Shown here piece by piece: positions 43,805-52,461 of a stretch of 64,000 bases of DNA (the stretch's first letter is position 1; every line of letters starts with the position of its first letter). The DNA is from Burkholderia anthina (GTDB lineage: Bacteria > Pseudomonadota > Gammaproteobacteria > Burkholderiales > Burkholderiaceae), in NCBI RefSeq assembly GCF_001547525.1, contig NZ_CM003769.1, positions 434,001 through 498,000 of the forward strand, in the 5' to 3' direction. Below the pieces are notes generated by a model. That model did not search any database, was not told the DNA's origin, and worked only from the letters and a program-made list of their open reading frames with translations. Made by a program: the position numbers and the translations under genes.

Positions 43805-44869
43805 ATGAGCACGCCCCGCGCACGCCGCGGCAGCGGCCGCTCGGTGCTCGGCGACGTCGCGAAACTGGCCGGCGTGTCGACCGCGACCGTCTCGCGCGTG
43901 TACAACGATCCGGGCAAGGTGTCGGCCGACGTGCAACAGCGCGTGCGCGACGCGGCGCTCGCACTCAACTGGATCCCGAACGCCGCCGGCCGCGCGCTGG
44001 CGTCCACGCGCACCCACATCACGGGCGCGATCATCCCGACCCTCGACGACCAGGTGTTCGCGTCGCAGGTTGCCGGCATGCAGACGGTCATGGCCGAGCA
44101 CGGCATCACGCTGTTCCTCGGCTGCTCGAACTACGACCCCGCGCAGGCGCTCGAGCAGGTGCGCGCGATGCTGTCGCGCGGCGTGGAAGCCGTGTCGCTG
44201 GTTGGCGAAGCATATCCGCCGGAACTGTTCGAACTCCTTGCGATGCATCGCGTGCCGTACGTCGTCACGTACGCGTACCGCGACGACAGCCCGCACTGCT
44301 GCATCGGCTTCGACAACCGCGCGGCATTCGCGCGGCTCACCACGCATCTGCTCGACCTCGGCCATCGCGATTTCGCGATCATCATGCAGCCGTCGACGGA
44401 CAACGACCGCGTGCAGGCCCGCCTGCGCGGCATTCACGACACGCTGGCCGCGCACGGGCTCGCGGTGCGCCCCGTGCATCAGCACGAAGGCGCGGCAACG
44501 ATCGCGTTCGGGCGGGCGAGCCTGCGCGCGATTGCCGGCAGCGACGCGGCGACGCGGCCGACCGCCGTGATCTGCGGCAACGACGCGCTCGCGCTCGGCG
44601 CGTTGCTCGAGGCGCAGGCGCTCGGCATCGACGTGCCCGGGCAGTTGTCGATCACCGGATTCGACGACGTCGCGCTCGCGCGCGAGATCCAGCCGCCGCT
44701 GACGACGATGTGGGTGGATACCGACGCGATCGGGCGCCAGGCCGCGCGTGCATTGCTCGACGCGCTCGAGAACGGCGCGACGGGGCCCGGCCATGCCGTC
44801 CAGCCCGAGCTGCGCATACGAGAATCCGCGGCGGCGCCGGCGCGTGCGGCGCGCCGAAGCAAGAAATAG
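43805..44869 (+). CDS. LacI-family transcriptional regulator
   Basis: A 354-residue LacI/GalR regulator. The HTH LGDVAKLAGVSTATVSRVYN and hinge helix AGRALASTRTH are followed by a periplasmic-binding-like sugar domain (GAIIPTLDDQVFAS and later AVICGNDALALGAL). GGAG precedes the ATG. It is divergent from the ribokinase-MFS-aldolase operon, and two LacI-type palindromes lie between, so it is its repressor. It is about 15 residues longer than usual at the N-terminus. Confidence 0.92.
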   Translation: MSTPRARRGSGRSVLGDVAKLAGVSTATVSRVYNDPGKVSADVQQRVRDAALALNWIPNAAGRALASTRTHITGAIIPTLDDQVFASQVAGMQTVMAEHGITLFLGCSNYDPAQALEQVRAMLSRGVEAVSLVGEAYPPELFELLAMHRVPYVVTYAYRDDSPHCCIGFDNRAAFARLTTHLLDLGHRDFAIIMQPSTDNDRVQARLRGIHDTLAAHGLAVRPVHQHEGAATIAFGRASLRAIAGSDAATRPTAVICGNDALALGALLEAQALGIDVPGQLSITGFDDVALAREIQPPLTTMWVDTDAIGRQAARALLDALENGATGPGHAVQPELRIRESAAAPARAARRSKK

Positions 44870-44883
44870 CGGGCAGCGCCGGC

Positions 44884-45100
44884 TTACTGCATCACGTCGA
44901 TCGGCAGCGTCTTGTCGAGATTGTCGTGCCACGCGTTGATCGTCTTCGGCACGGTTTTCTTCCACGCCGGCACGTTCGAGTAGTAACGCATCCGGACGTT
45001 TTTCTTCGCGTCGAACACCAGCAGCCCGATCCACAGATCGGTGCCGCGGCGCATCACGATCGCCGCGTTCGTCGTCGCGATGCCGCCCGGCAACGTCAGC
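44884..45100 (-). pseudogene. C-terminal fragment of an unrecognised protein
   Basis: A minus-strand frame, out of frame with the Fic gene and starting as that gene ends, reads LTLPGGIATTNAAIVMRRGT, DLWIGLLVFDAKKNVRMRYY, SNVPAWKKTVPKTINAWHDN, LDKTLPIDVMQ. The residue mix is that of a real protein. There is no start codon with support except an internal ATG (MRRGTD). I think it is the tail of a gene cut when the Fic gene region arrived, but the family is unknown to me. Confidence 0.45.
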
Positions 45101-46217
45101 CGTCGAACGGCACCAGTTCGTAACTCGTGCTCCGGCCGCCGGACGCCGAGCGACGCAGCATGTGCTGCTCGACGAGCTCCGTGATATCGCGCAACGCCGT
45201 ATCTTGCGAGCATTTCGCGAGGGCGGCCCACTTGGTGGTCGTCAGCTTGCCTTCGAAGCCGTCGAGCAGGCGATTCATGACCTTGACCTGGCGTTCGTTC
45301 ATCGCGACGCCCGCGCATCGCTGCCAGAAGCGCGCCTTGATCAGCACCGCATCGAGCGTCGTGTGCGCATGATCGATGGCCCGGCCAAGCGTGTTCAGAA
45401 ACCACGCGAGCCACTCCGTGACGTCGAGCGAGCCGCGCTGCGTGCGCTCCAGCACGTCGTAATACGCGTTGCGCTCGCGCTGGATTTGCGCGGACAGGCT
45501 GTAGAAACGTTGCGGGCTTCGATCGGTGCGCGCCAGAACCAGATCCCCGAGCGCGCGCGCGATACGACCGTTGCCGTCGTCGAACGGGTGGAGCGTGACG
45601 AACCACAGGTGGGCCAGGCCGGCCCGGATCAGCAACGGCTCGGCCGGCGGCGCATTGAGCCACGCGAGAAAGCGCCCGATCTCGTGCGGCAGGCGTGCGG
45701 CCGGCGGCGCCTCGAAATGCACGCGCTGCCGACCGATCGGCCCGGAGACCACCTGCATCGGCCCGCTCGCATCCGAGCGCCAGCCGCCGACCGTGATCCG
45801 CGACAGCCCCGAATAGCCGGTCGGAAACAGCGCGGCATGCCACCCGAACAGCCGCGCTTCGGTGACCGGTGCGGCCGAATGAGTCGTCGCATCCAGCACC
45901 ATGTCGACGACGCCTTCGACGTGGCGATCGACCGGCGCGAGCGCGCCGATGTCGACACCGAGCCGGCGCGCAATCGACGACCGCACCGATGCGACATTCA
46001 GGTTCTCGCCCTCGATCGCGCTGGTCTTGACGACGTCCTCCGTCAGCGCGGCCAGGCTCGCCTCGTCGCGCAACGTCAGGCCGACATCCGTCAGTCGGCC
46101 GACCAGCATGCCTTGCGCACGGCTGACGTCGGCGAGCGGCGCGGCGAGGGCCGCAAGGTCGAAGCGCCATGCCGGCCAGTCGGCCGATTCCCAGATAAAG
46201 GTGTAATCTCCGCTCAT
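45096..46217 (-). CDS. Fic-domain protein AMPylator with N-terminal DUF4172 domain
   Basis: A 373-residue Fic protein. N-terminal DUF4172 domain (YTFIWESADWPAWRFDLAAL), then the inhibitory helix TSAIEG and the Fic core with HPFDDGNGRIAR, the full H-P-F-x-D/E-G-N-G-R-x2-R active site for transfer of AMP to Ser/Thr/Tyr hydroxyls. The S/T-x3-E-G motif in front of the core marks a class II, self-inhibited Fic protein. A C-terminal winged helix (TTTKWAALAKCSQDTALRDI) could bind DNA. The start at 46217 is chosen because of domain position; ATGs at 46220 and 46235 are alternatives. Inverted repeats cover the start. Confidence 0.88.
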   Translation of the reverse strand: MSGDYTFIWESADWPAWRFDLAALAAPLADVSRAQGMLVGRLTDVGLTLRDEASLAALTEDVVKTSAIEGENLNVASVRSSIARRLGVDIGALAPVDRHVEGVVDMVLDATTHSAAPVTEARLFGWHAALFPTGYSGLSRITVGGWRSDASGPMQVVSGPIGRQRVHFEAPPAARLPHEIGRFLAWLNAPPAEPLLIRAGLAHLWFVTLHPFDDGNGRIARALGDLVLARTDRSPQRFYSLSAQIQRERNAYYDVLERTQRGSLDVTEWLAWFLNTLGRAIDHAHTTLDAVLIKARFWQRCAGVAMNERQVKVMNRLLDGFEGKLTTTKWAALAKCSQDTALRDITELVEQHMLRRSASGGRSTSYELVPFDG

Positions 46218-46229
46218 CATGCGGAGATT
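46205..46229. repeat. Inverted repeat over the fic start codon
   Basis: AATCTCCGC-N7-GCGGAGATT; the two start-codon ATGs of the Fic gene lie in its loop. A second copy with the same arms is at 46256-46282. It may be the operator of the Fic C-terminal winged helix or an RNA hairpin that hides the start. Confidence 0.7.
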
Positions 46230-46255
46230 ATCCACTCATTCGTCGCACGACTCAA

Positions 46256-46282
46256 TAATCTCCGCAACTCATGCGGAGATTA
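46256..46282. repeat. Second copy of the fic inverted repeat
   Basis: TAATCTCCGC-N7-GCGGAGATTA, arms extended to 10 bases, 52 bp (about five helical turns) from the first copy. Its minus-strand reading (ATG AGT TGC GGA GAT TAT TGA) mimics the Fic start, so it is probably a duplication of that site. Confidence 0.7.
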
Positions 46283-46310
46283 ATCGCCCTATTCACCGCA
46301 AGGCGGCCGG

Positions 46311-47228
46311 CTACCGTACCCGGCCCGCTCCGCTCGCTCCCGTCGGCGCCGGCGTCCCAAGCCGTTCCGCAAGAAACCCGATGAACGTGCGCAGCGTGAC
46401 GAACCCTTCCCGATGCTGCGGAAACACCGCATTGAGCGTGATCGGCGACGGCGCGTACGCGTCGAGCACCGGCACGAGCGCCCCGCTGTCGAGTGCCGCG
46501 CCGACGATGAAGTGGGGCAGCAGCGCGATGCCGAGCCCGGCGATCGCCGCGTCGCGCACCACTTCGCCATTGTTCGCGACAAGCGGACCCTGCACATCGA
46601 ACGTGCGCGCCGCGCCGTCGACGCGGAATTCCCAGCCGACCCGCCGCTCGCGCCCGTACAGCACGCATGTGTGGCCGGCCAGATCGGCCGGCGTCTGCGG
46701 CATGCCGTGCCGCTTCAGGTACGCGGGGCTCGCGCACGCGATCATCCGCCACGCGCCGAGCGGACGGGCAATGAGCGTCGAATCCTCGAGCGAGCCGATC
46801 CGCAGCACGAGGTCGAAGCCCTCGCCGATCAGGTCGACGCGCCGGTCGGTCAGGTCGAGGTTCAGCCGCACGGCCGGATGCGCGGCCAGGAATTCGGCGA
46901 TCAGCGGCGACACGTGCGTGATCCCGAACGACAGCGGCGCGCTGATCTTCAGCGAGCCGTGCAGCTCGGTGCTGCGTACCGACATCGCCTGCTCGGCGTC
47001 GGCGATCTCCGCGAGGATGCGCTGCGCGCGCACATAGAACTCCTGCCCCGATTCGGTCACCGCGAGATTGCGGGTATTGCGATGCAGCAGTCGCACGCCG
47101 AGCGACGCCTCCAGCGCAATCGTGCGTCGGCTGACGAACTGCTTGGACAGCATCAGCTGATCGGCCGCCGCCGTGAAGCTGCCTGCGTCCACCGTCGCGA
47201 CGAAGATCCTCAGGTCGTTGAGTTCCAT
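46311..47228 (-). CDS. LysR-family transcriptional regulator next to pirin
   Basis: A 305-residue LysR protein of the CrgA/DsdC-like group. HTH SFTAAADQLMLSKQFVSRRT; the MELNDLRIFVATVD start at 47228 is chosen (an ATG at 47237 adds three). It is divergent from pirin and WrbA, with a TGTC-N11-GACA box just upstream of its own start, and a similar box lies before doxX. It probably activates these electrophile/quinone-stress genes (inference). Confidence 0.88.
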   Translation of the reverse strand: MELNDLRIFVATVDAGSFTAAADQLMLSKQFVSRRTIALEASLGVRLLHRNTRNLAVTESGQEFYVRAQRILAEIADAEQAMSVRSTELHGSLKISAPLSFGITHVSPLIAEFLAAHPAVRLNLDLTDRRVDLIGEGFDLVLRIGSLEDSTLIARPLGAWRMIACASPAYLKRHGMPQTPADLAGHTCVLYGRERRVGWEFRVDGAARTFDVQGPLVANNGEVVRDAAIAGLGIALLPHFIVGAALDSGALVPVLDAYAPSPITLNAVFPQHREGFVTLRTFIGFLAERLGTPAPTGASGAGRVR

Positions 47229-47230
47229 AT

Positions 47231-47249
47231 TGTCCACTCCAGAGCGACA
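47231..47249. promoter_or_regulatory. LysR-type box TGTC-N11-GACA between lysR and pirin
   Basis: TGTC-N11-GACA at 47231-47249, three bases upstream of the LysR start codon and about 107 bases upstream of the pirin ATG. Same box as before doxX (39781-39799). Confidence 0.6.
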
Positions 47250-47356
47250 GTCATTATCTCTACAGCGATTTATTTGTCAAATCGATTGACCTAAGATTCA
47301 TCTCAACGAACGGCCGGGCCCACTTCCGAGGTCCGGCGACTTCAAGGACAGAAATC

Positions 47357-48082
47357 ATGATCGACATCCGTGCAGCAAACCAACGTGGCCGTGCGGAGCA
47401 CGGCTGGCTCAGCTCCCGTCATACGTTTTCGTTCGCGAATTACTACGATCCGAAGCAAGTCGGCTTCTCCGATCTGCTCGTGATCAACGACGACCGCGTC
47501 GCCCCGGGCCGCGGCTTCGGCACGCACCCGCACCGCGACATGGAAATCCTGTCGTACGTGCTCGACGGCGCGCTCGAACACAAGGACTCGATGGGCACCG
47601 GCTCGGTGATCGTGCCGGGCGACGTGCAGCTGATGAGCGCGGGCACCGGCGTGCGCCACAGCGAGTTCAACCACTCGCAGGACACACCGGTCCACTTCCT
47701 GCAGATCTGGGTCGGGCCGGCCGAAAAGGGCGCCGAGCCTCGCTATCAGCAGACGAATGTCGCGGCCGACGACAAGCGCGGCAAGCTCGCCCTCGTCGTG
47801 TCGCCGAACGGCGACGCCGGTTCGCTGAAGATCCGGCAGGACACGCGGATTTACGCGGGCCTGTTCGACGGCGACGAAAGCGCGACGCTGGAACTCGATC
47901 CGAACCGCTTTGCTTACGTGCACGTGGCGCGCGGCAGCGTGACGGTCAACGGCGTGACGCTCGGCGAAGGCGACGGCGCGCGCATCCGCGGCGAACACGC
48001 GCTGACGATCGCCGACGGCAAGGACGCCGAAGTGCTCGTGTTCGACCTGCGTCCGGTCGAAGTGACGGCCGAATGGGCGTGA
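47357..48082 (+). CDS. Pirin-family protein (YhaK-like)
   Basis: A 241-residue bicupin. The metal ligands of pirins are visible as H57 and H59 (GTHPHRD) and H101, E103 (GVRHSEF). AAGGA precedes the ATG. Pirins of this kind include quercetin dioxygenases and redox sensors such as E. coli YhaK. It is followed by an intrinsic terminator and then WrbA on the same strand. The LysR gene is divergent. Confidence 0.9.
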   Translation: MIDIRAANQRGRAEHGWLSSRHTFSFANYYDPKQVGFSDLLVINDDRVAPGRGFGTHPHRDMEILSYVLDGALEHKDSMGTGSVIVPGDVQLMSAGTGVRHSEFNHSQDTPVHFLQIWVGPAEKGAEPRYQQTNVAADDKRGKLALVVSPNGDAGSLKIRQDTRIYAGLFDGDESATLELDPNRFAYVHVARGSVTVNGVTLGEGDGARIRGEHALTIADGKDAEVLVFDLRPVEVTAEWA

Positions 48083-48099
48083 CGCCCGTTCGGGAAACC

Positions 48100-48127
48100 G
48101 GGCCCCGCCGAAACGCGGGGCCCTTTT
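48100..48127 (+). terminator. Intrinsic terminator between pirin and wrbA
   Basis: Stem GGGCCCCGC / GCGGGGCCC around a 6-base loop, followed by TTTT (48124-48127). It lies just after the pirin stop and before wrbA, so wrbA is likely transcribed partly by read-through or from its own promoter. Confidence 0.8.
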
Positions 48128-48144
48128 AATCGGAGATTCGCAAC

Positions 48145-48747
48145 ATGGCCAAGGTTCTCGTTCTTTACTACTCGTCCTACGGGCACGTCGAAACGATGGC
48201 GCAGCACGTCGTGGAGGGCGCGAAATCGGTGCCCGGCGTCGAGGTCACGCTCAAGCGCGTGCCGGAAACGATCCCGGCCGACCAGGCCCGCGCGATCGGC
48301 GTGAAGGTCGACCAGGCCGCGCCGGTCGCCACGGTGGACGAACTCGCCGACTACGACGCGATCATCTTCGGCACGCCGACCCGCTTCGGCAATATGGCCG
48401 GGCAGATGCGCACGTTCCTCGACCAGACGGGCGGCCTGTGGATGAAAGGCGCGCTCGTCGGCAAGATCGGCAGCGTGTTCGCGTCGACCGGCACGCAGCA
48501 CGGCGGCCAGGAAACGACGATCACGTCGTTCCACACGACGCTGCTGCATCACGGGATGGTGATCGTGGGCGTGCCGTATGCGTGCAGCGGGCTCGTCAAC
48601 ATGAACGAAATCACCGGCGGCACACCGTACGGCGCGACGACGCTCGCCGGCGCGGACGGCAGCCGCCAGCCGAGCGCGAACGAACTCGACATCGCGCGCT
48701 ACCAGGGCAAGCACGTGGCGGAACTCGCGAGCAAGCTCGCGTCGTAA
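48145..48747 (+). CDS. wrbA: NAD(P)H:quinone oxidoreductase (type IV, WrbA)
   Basis: A 200-residue flavodoxin-like enzyme. FMN phosphate loop [12 protein letters not shown] (residues about 9-20), [15 protein letters not shown] and the ATGGQE-like segment [11 protein letters not shown] fit WrbA. It reduces quinones by two electrons, avoiding semiquinones. It follows pirin; the same LysR may control it through the pirin promoter. Confidence 0.92.
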   Translation: MAKVLVLYYSSYGHVETMAQHVVEGAKSVPGVEVTLKRVPETIPADQARAIGVKVDQAAPVATVDELADYDAIIFGTPTRFGNMAGQMRTFLDQTGGLWMKGALVGKIGSVFASTGTQHGGQETTITSFHTTLLHHGMVIVGVPYACSGLVNMNEITGGTPYGATTLAGADGSRQPSANELDIARYQGKHVAELASKLAS

Positions 48748-48783
48748 CGCGGCGGGCTCGCGCCTCCCGAGTCGCGCCCACGA

Positions 48784-48816
48784 ACGAACGGCGCCGGTTC
48801 GACCGGCGCCGTTCGT
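48784..48816. terminator. Hairpin between wrbA and the convergent small secreted protein
   Basis: A perfect 14-bp stem (48784-48797 with 48803-48816) and a 5-base loop, without a T-run. It separates two convergent genes and probably stops or stabilises both messages. Confidence 0.45.
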
Positions 48817-48837
48817 GCTGTGCGACGCTGTCGACCG

Positions 48838-49134
48838 TTACTGGCCCGAAGCCGGCGCGGCCGGCGCCGCGGGCGCCTTCTGCACCGCGTTCTGCGGATA
48901 GTTGCTCTGGTCGCCGGTCAACCGGTAGCCGCTGCCGGTGCCGATCGCCTTCAGGTCCGACGCGTGCCGCGCGCGGGCCGCCTTGCGCGCCGCCTTCTTC
49001 TGCGCCTTGTCGAGCTGCTTCTGCGTCGGCGCGGGCGCAGCGTCCTGCGCGTATGCCGCCGGCGCGGCGGTCAACAACAGACCGAACGACGCCGCTGCTG
49101 CTACTGCCACCGAAACCACGCGAGACTGCTTCAT
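48838..49134 (-). CDS. Small secreted Ala/Lys-rich protein
   Basis: A 98-residue protein with a signal peptide (MKQSRVVSVAVAAAASFGLL, cleavage near AYAQD), then a Lys/Ala-rich charged helix (PTQKQLDKAQKKAARKAARA) and a Pro/Ala tail. It should be periplasmic. AAGGAG precedes the ATG. I do not recognise the family with certainty. Confidence 0.75.
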   Translation of the reverse strand: MKQSRVVSVAVAAAASFGLLLTAAPAAYAQDAAPAPTQKQLDKAQKKAARKAARARHASDLKAIGTGSGYRLTGDQSNYPQNAVQKAPAAPAAPASGQ

Positions 49135-49359
49135 GACCGATCTCCTTGTCGATTGTTGAGTGTGGGTCGGACACCGGCGCGCACGCAACGGCCTGCGACA
49201 ACGGCACCGATGCAACGTTAGCCGATCGCTGCGCAAATGTCCGTGTGCGTTCCTGAATTCTTCTGATAACGCCAACGATACATGCGTACCGAATGCGCCG
49301 CGCGTTCGGCCTGTCGTGCGCGCCATCAGGGAAACCGATAGCCCGTGGCCCGCCGGCGC

Positions 49360-50094
49360 TCAGATCCAGCGCGACAGCACCGGCAACAGGATCGGCACGA
49401 CGAATGCCGTCAGCACGCCGTTCAGCCCCATCCCGAGGCCGGCGAACGCACCGGCTTCCTCGCTGACCTGGAACGCGCGCGCGGTGCCGATCCCGTGCGA
49501 CGCGACGCCGAGCGCGAAACCGCGCACGGCCGGCTCGTCGACCCGCAGCAGATTGAGGATGCCGCGCGCGCACACCGCGCCGAAGATCCCGGTCGAGATC
49601 ACGAGCACGGCGGTGAGCGACGGAATGCCGCCGATCTCGGCGGCGACGGCCATCGCGATCGGCGTCGTCGCCGATTTCGGCGCGAGCGACGCGATCGTCT
49701 GGTGCGACGCCCCGAACAGCGCAGCGATGCCGACCGCCGACACGATCGCGGTCAGCGAGCCCGCGAGCAGGCCGACGAGCAGCGGCAGCGCGGCGCGCCG
49801 CAGCTTCGACCACTGGCGGTACAGCGGCAGCGCGAGCGCGACGGTCGCGGGGCCGAGCAGGAAATGGACGAACTGCGCGCCTTCGAAATACGTGGAATAC
49901 GGCGTATGCGTGAGCGTCAGCAGCACGACGATCATCGCGACCGCGATCAGCACCGGATTCGCGAGCGGATTGAAACGCGCCCGCGCATAGACGGCCTGCG
50001 CGAACAGATACGCGACCAGCGTGATGGTCAGGCCGAGCAGCGGGCTCGCGGCGAGATAAACCCAGATCGCGCCGAGTTTCGGGAAGGCCGTCAT
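49360..50094 (-). CDS. lrgB: LrgB-family membrane protein
   Basis: A 244-residue inner-membrane protein with about eight hydrophobic segments, FEGAQFVHFLLGPATVALAL and LAPKSATTPIAMAVAAEIGG are family signatures of LrgB/CidB. Such proteins act with LrgA in control of autolysis or glycolate/organic acid transport. It overlaps the LrgA stop by ATGA, so the two are co-translated. Confidence 0.9.
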   Translation of the reverse strand: MTAFPKLGAIWVYLAASPLLGLTITLVAYLFAQAVYARARFNPLANPVLIAVAMIVVLLTLTHTPYSTYFEGAQFVHFLLGPATVALALPLYRQWSKLRRAALPLLVGLLAGSLTAIVSAVGIAALFGASHQTIASLAPKSATTPIAMAVAAEIGGIPSLTAVLVISTGIFGAVCARGILNLLRVDEPAVRGFALGVASHGIGTARAFQVSEEAGAFAGLGMGLNGVLTAFVVPILLPVLSRWI

Positions 50095-50462
50095 TGCGCG
50101 CCCTCCGCGGTGCCGCCCGCGCGGCGCTGGCGCCGCAGCAGCGCGCGCGTGACGAGGGCCGTCACCGCGATCGCGAGCGTGGTGCTGACGGCCAGCGCGA
50201 CGACGACCGCGACCGCGTCGCCGCGCACGCGGTCGGCCGACACCATGATGCCGACGCCGGCCGGCACGAACAGCAGCGACAGGTGACGCAGCAGCTCGAG
50301 CGCGGTCGGCTCGATCGCGTCGGCCGCCTGCGGGCGCAGCATCACGAAGCCGAACAGCAGCAGCATGCCGATCACGGGGCCCGGCACCGGCAGGCCGAAC
50401 AGATAGGACACGCCTTCCCCGAGACACTGGAAGATCAGCAAGACCGCGAACGCCTGCAACAT
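50091..50462 (-). CDS. lrgA: LrgA/CidA-family membrane protein
   Basis: A 123-residue inner-membrane protein with four predicted helices; PVPGPVIGMLLLF is the LrgA/CidA signature and LLFVPAGVGIM follows it. GGGAGAAG precedes the ATG. It forms a holin-like pair with LrgB downstream. Confidence 0.9.
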   Translation of the reverse strand: MLQAFAVLLIFQCLGEGVSYLFGLPVPGPVIGMLLLFGFVMLRPQAADAIEPTALELLRHLSLLFVPAGVGIMVSADRVRGDAVAVVVALAVSTTLAIAVTALVTRALLRRQRRAGGTAEGAQ

Positions 50463-50658
50463 GAACCGCTTCTCCCGAACGTGGCCGCGCTAGCGTACGG
50501 CTGCGCGGCCGATGAACCGGCGGCTGGCGACGCCGGCGTGAACGATACGCGCGATCGTACCAACAATGCCGGCGGCGCGGCGCGGTCGTGCGATGGCGCG
50601 CTCGCCATGCAGCCGTTTCGCACGACGCGCTGCCGGTATGGACGACACACCCCCATGC

Positions 50659-50685
50659 AAAAAACGGCGGGCACCTGCCCGCCGT
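50659..50685 (-). terminator. Intrinsic terminator of the ohr-esterase operon
   Basis: On the minus strand ACGGCGGGC pairs with GCCCGCCGT and is followed by a run of T (A-run 50659-50664 on plus). It lies 34 bases after the esterase stop. Confidence 0.8.
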
Positions 50686-50719
50686 CCTGTCGTTCAGCTT
50701 CGAACGCCTGCCGATCGCG

Positions 50720-51754
50720 TTACTTCAACCGCGTCGCGATTTCGTTGGCCATCGCCTTCGTCGCGGCTTTCGTCGGCGCATCGTCGGCCAGCGCGTTCAG
50801 CAAACCGAAATCGTGAATCGTGCCGTCGTAGCGCGTGGTCGTCGCGTCCACGCCGGCCGCGTCGAGCTTGCGGCCGTACGCCTCGCCTTCGTCACGCAAC
50901 ACGTCGAACTGCGCGACCTGGATCAGCGCGGGCGGCAGCCCCTTCAACTGCGCGACGCTCGCGCGCAGCGGCGACGCGTAGATCTCGTTGCGTTGCGCTT
51001 CATTCTTCGTATAGGCGTCCCAGAACCACTTCATCATCGGCCGCGTCAGGAAGTGGCCCTGCTGGTACGCGTTGTACGAGCCCGTGTTGAAGTTGTGGTC
51101 CGTGACCGGCCACATCAGCCCCTGGAAGCGGATCGCGGGGCCGCCCTTGTCCTTCGCCATCAGCGCGACGACGGCCGACATGTTCCCGCCGACGCTGTTG
51201 CCGACCACCGCGAGGCGGCTGCCGTCGACGCCGATCTCCGCGCCGTGCGCGGCCACCCATTTCGTCGCCGCATACGCCTGGTTGATCGCGACCGGGTAAC
51301 GCGCTTCCGGCGACGGCGTGTAGTTCACGAACACCGCGACGGCGCCCGACTGCACGACGAGATCGCGCACGAGGCGCTCGTGCGTCGGGAAATCGCCGAG
51401 CACCCAGCCGCCGCCGTGGATGAACACGAATACCGGCGGCGTGCCCGTCACGCCTTGCGGGCGCACGATCGTGACGGGCACCGACAGGCCGTCCTGTTCG
51501 ATCGTACGATTGGACACGTCGATGCCGGACAGATCGACCTTCACGCCGTTCTGCGCGTCGACCAGCACCTGGCGCGCCTTCGCGGGGCTCAGCGTTTCGA
51601 GCCCCGGGCCCTTCTGGCCGTTCAGCGCGGCGAGGAACGCGCTCGTCTTCGCATCGGGACCGACGGCATCGGCGCCCGCGGCGAACGCGGCAGGTGCGGT
51701 GGACAGTGCGGCTGCCACGGCGGCAGCGATCAACAGCGGCTTGACGATCTTCAT
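50720..51754 (-). CDS. Secreted alpha/beta hydrolase of the hormone-sensitive lipase family
   Basis: A 344-residue esterase with a signal peptide (about residues 1-26). The oxyanion HGGGW is at 113-117, the nucleophile Ser187 in GNSVGG, and late VAQFDVLRDEG and GTIHDF carry the acid and histidine. It should be periplasmic or secreted and hydrolyse short-chain esters. It follows the Ohr gene by 57 bases on the same strand and shares its operators, so it likely belongs to the same TetR-controlled unit. Confidence 0.88.
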   Translation of the reverse strand: MKIVKPLLIAAAVAAALSTAPAAFAAGADAVGPDAKTSAFLAALNGQKGPGLETLSPAKARQVLVDAQNGVKVDLSGIDVSNRTIEQDGLSVPVTIVRPQGVTGTPPVFVFIHGGGWVLGDFPTHERLVRDLVVQSGAVAVFVNYTPSPEARYPVAINQAYAATKWVAAHGAEIGVDGSRLAVVGNSVGGNMSAVVALMAKDKGGPAIRFQGLMWPVTDHNFNTGSYNAYQQGHFLTRPMMKWFWDAYTKNEAQRNEIYASPLRASVAQLKGLPPALIQVAQFDVLRDEGEAYGRKLDAAGVDATTTRYDGTIHDFGLLNALADDAPTKAATKAMANEIATRLK

Positions 51755-51811
51755 GGTGCAACTCCTTGGTCGAATCCTTGAATGGCGATGGCTGGTTGGC
51801 AGTGCGATTGA

Positions 51812-52237
51812 TCAGACGAGCGTGAGCGTGACGTCGATGTTGCCGCGCGTCGCGTTCGAGTACGGGCAGACGACGTGCGCGCGGTCGATCAGCGTTTGCG
51901 CGACATCACGATCGAGGCCCGGCAGCGAGATCTTCAGTTCGACTTCGATGCCGAAGCCGTTCGGGATCGCGCCGATGCCGACGCTGCCTTCAATCGACGC
52001 GTCCGCGGGGATCGCAATCTTGTCGCGCGCCGCGACGAACTTCATCGCGCCGATGAAACACGCGCTGTAGCCGGCGGCGAACAGTTGCTCGGGGTTCGCG
52101 CCCGCACCGCCCGCGCCGCCGAGTTCGCGCGGCGTGGTCAGCTTCAGGTCGAGACCGCTTTCGGGCACCGTCGCACGGCCGTCGCGGCCGCCGGTGGCTT
52201 TTGCATGGGCGCGGTACAGCACTTTTTCGATCGACAT
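51812..52237 (-). CDS. ohr: Organic hydroperoxide resistance protein (Ohr)
   Basis: A 141-residue thiol peroxidase of the OsmC/Ohr family that reduces organic hydroperoxides. Peroxidatic Cys60 (GYSACF) and resolving Cys124 (VVCPYS) are present, as is the [11 protein letters not shown] stretch with the catalytic Glu. AAGGAG precedes the ATG. Usually ohr is controlled by a MarR-type OhrR; here the neighbouring gene is a TetR, whose probable operators occur twice upstream. Confidence 0.93.
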   Translation of the reverse strand: MSIEKVLYRAHAKATGGRDGRATVPESGLDLKLTTPRELGGAGGAGANPEQLFAAGYSACFIGAMKFVAARDKIAIPADASIEGSVGIGAIPNGFGIEVELKISLPGLDRDVAQTLIDRAHVVCPYSNATRGNIDVTLTLV

Positions 52238-52323
52238 GACAGACTCCTTTTCCATAAATGAATGAAACAGCCTTCGAACCGGGGGTCCGCGTGCCGGCGG
52301 CTTTTCCGCCGGCATCGCGCTTA

Positions 52324-52345
52324 TTTATCTACTCATAGATAGATA
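52324..52345. promoter_or_regulatory. TetR operator copy 1 (ohr promoter)
   Basis: TATCTACTCATAGATAGATA (52326-52345) with TATCTA and TAGATA arms. The same 22 bases occur at 53038-53059. It lies 87-108 bases upstream of ohr. Confidence 0.75.
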
Positions 52346-52392
52346 AACATCCCCAAAAAATGCAGGTGGAAGATCCACCTGCGCCAATCATC

Positions 52393-52412
52393 TATCTACT
52401 ACATGATAGATA
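52393..52412. promoter_or_regulatory. TetR operator copy 2 (ohr promoter)
   Basis: TATCTACTACATGATAGATA, same TATCTA...TAGATA arms with a different centre; 48 bp beyond copy 1, further upstream of ohr and just after the tetR stop. Confidence 0.7.
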
Positions 52413-52461
52413 ACGTGATCCAATAAAAGGCGGCGAACCGCCCGACTGCTTGCGCCGTCCG

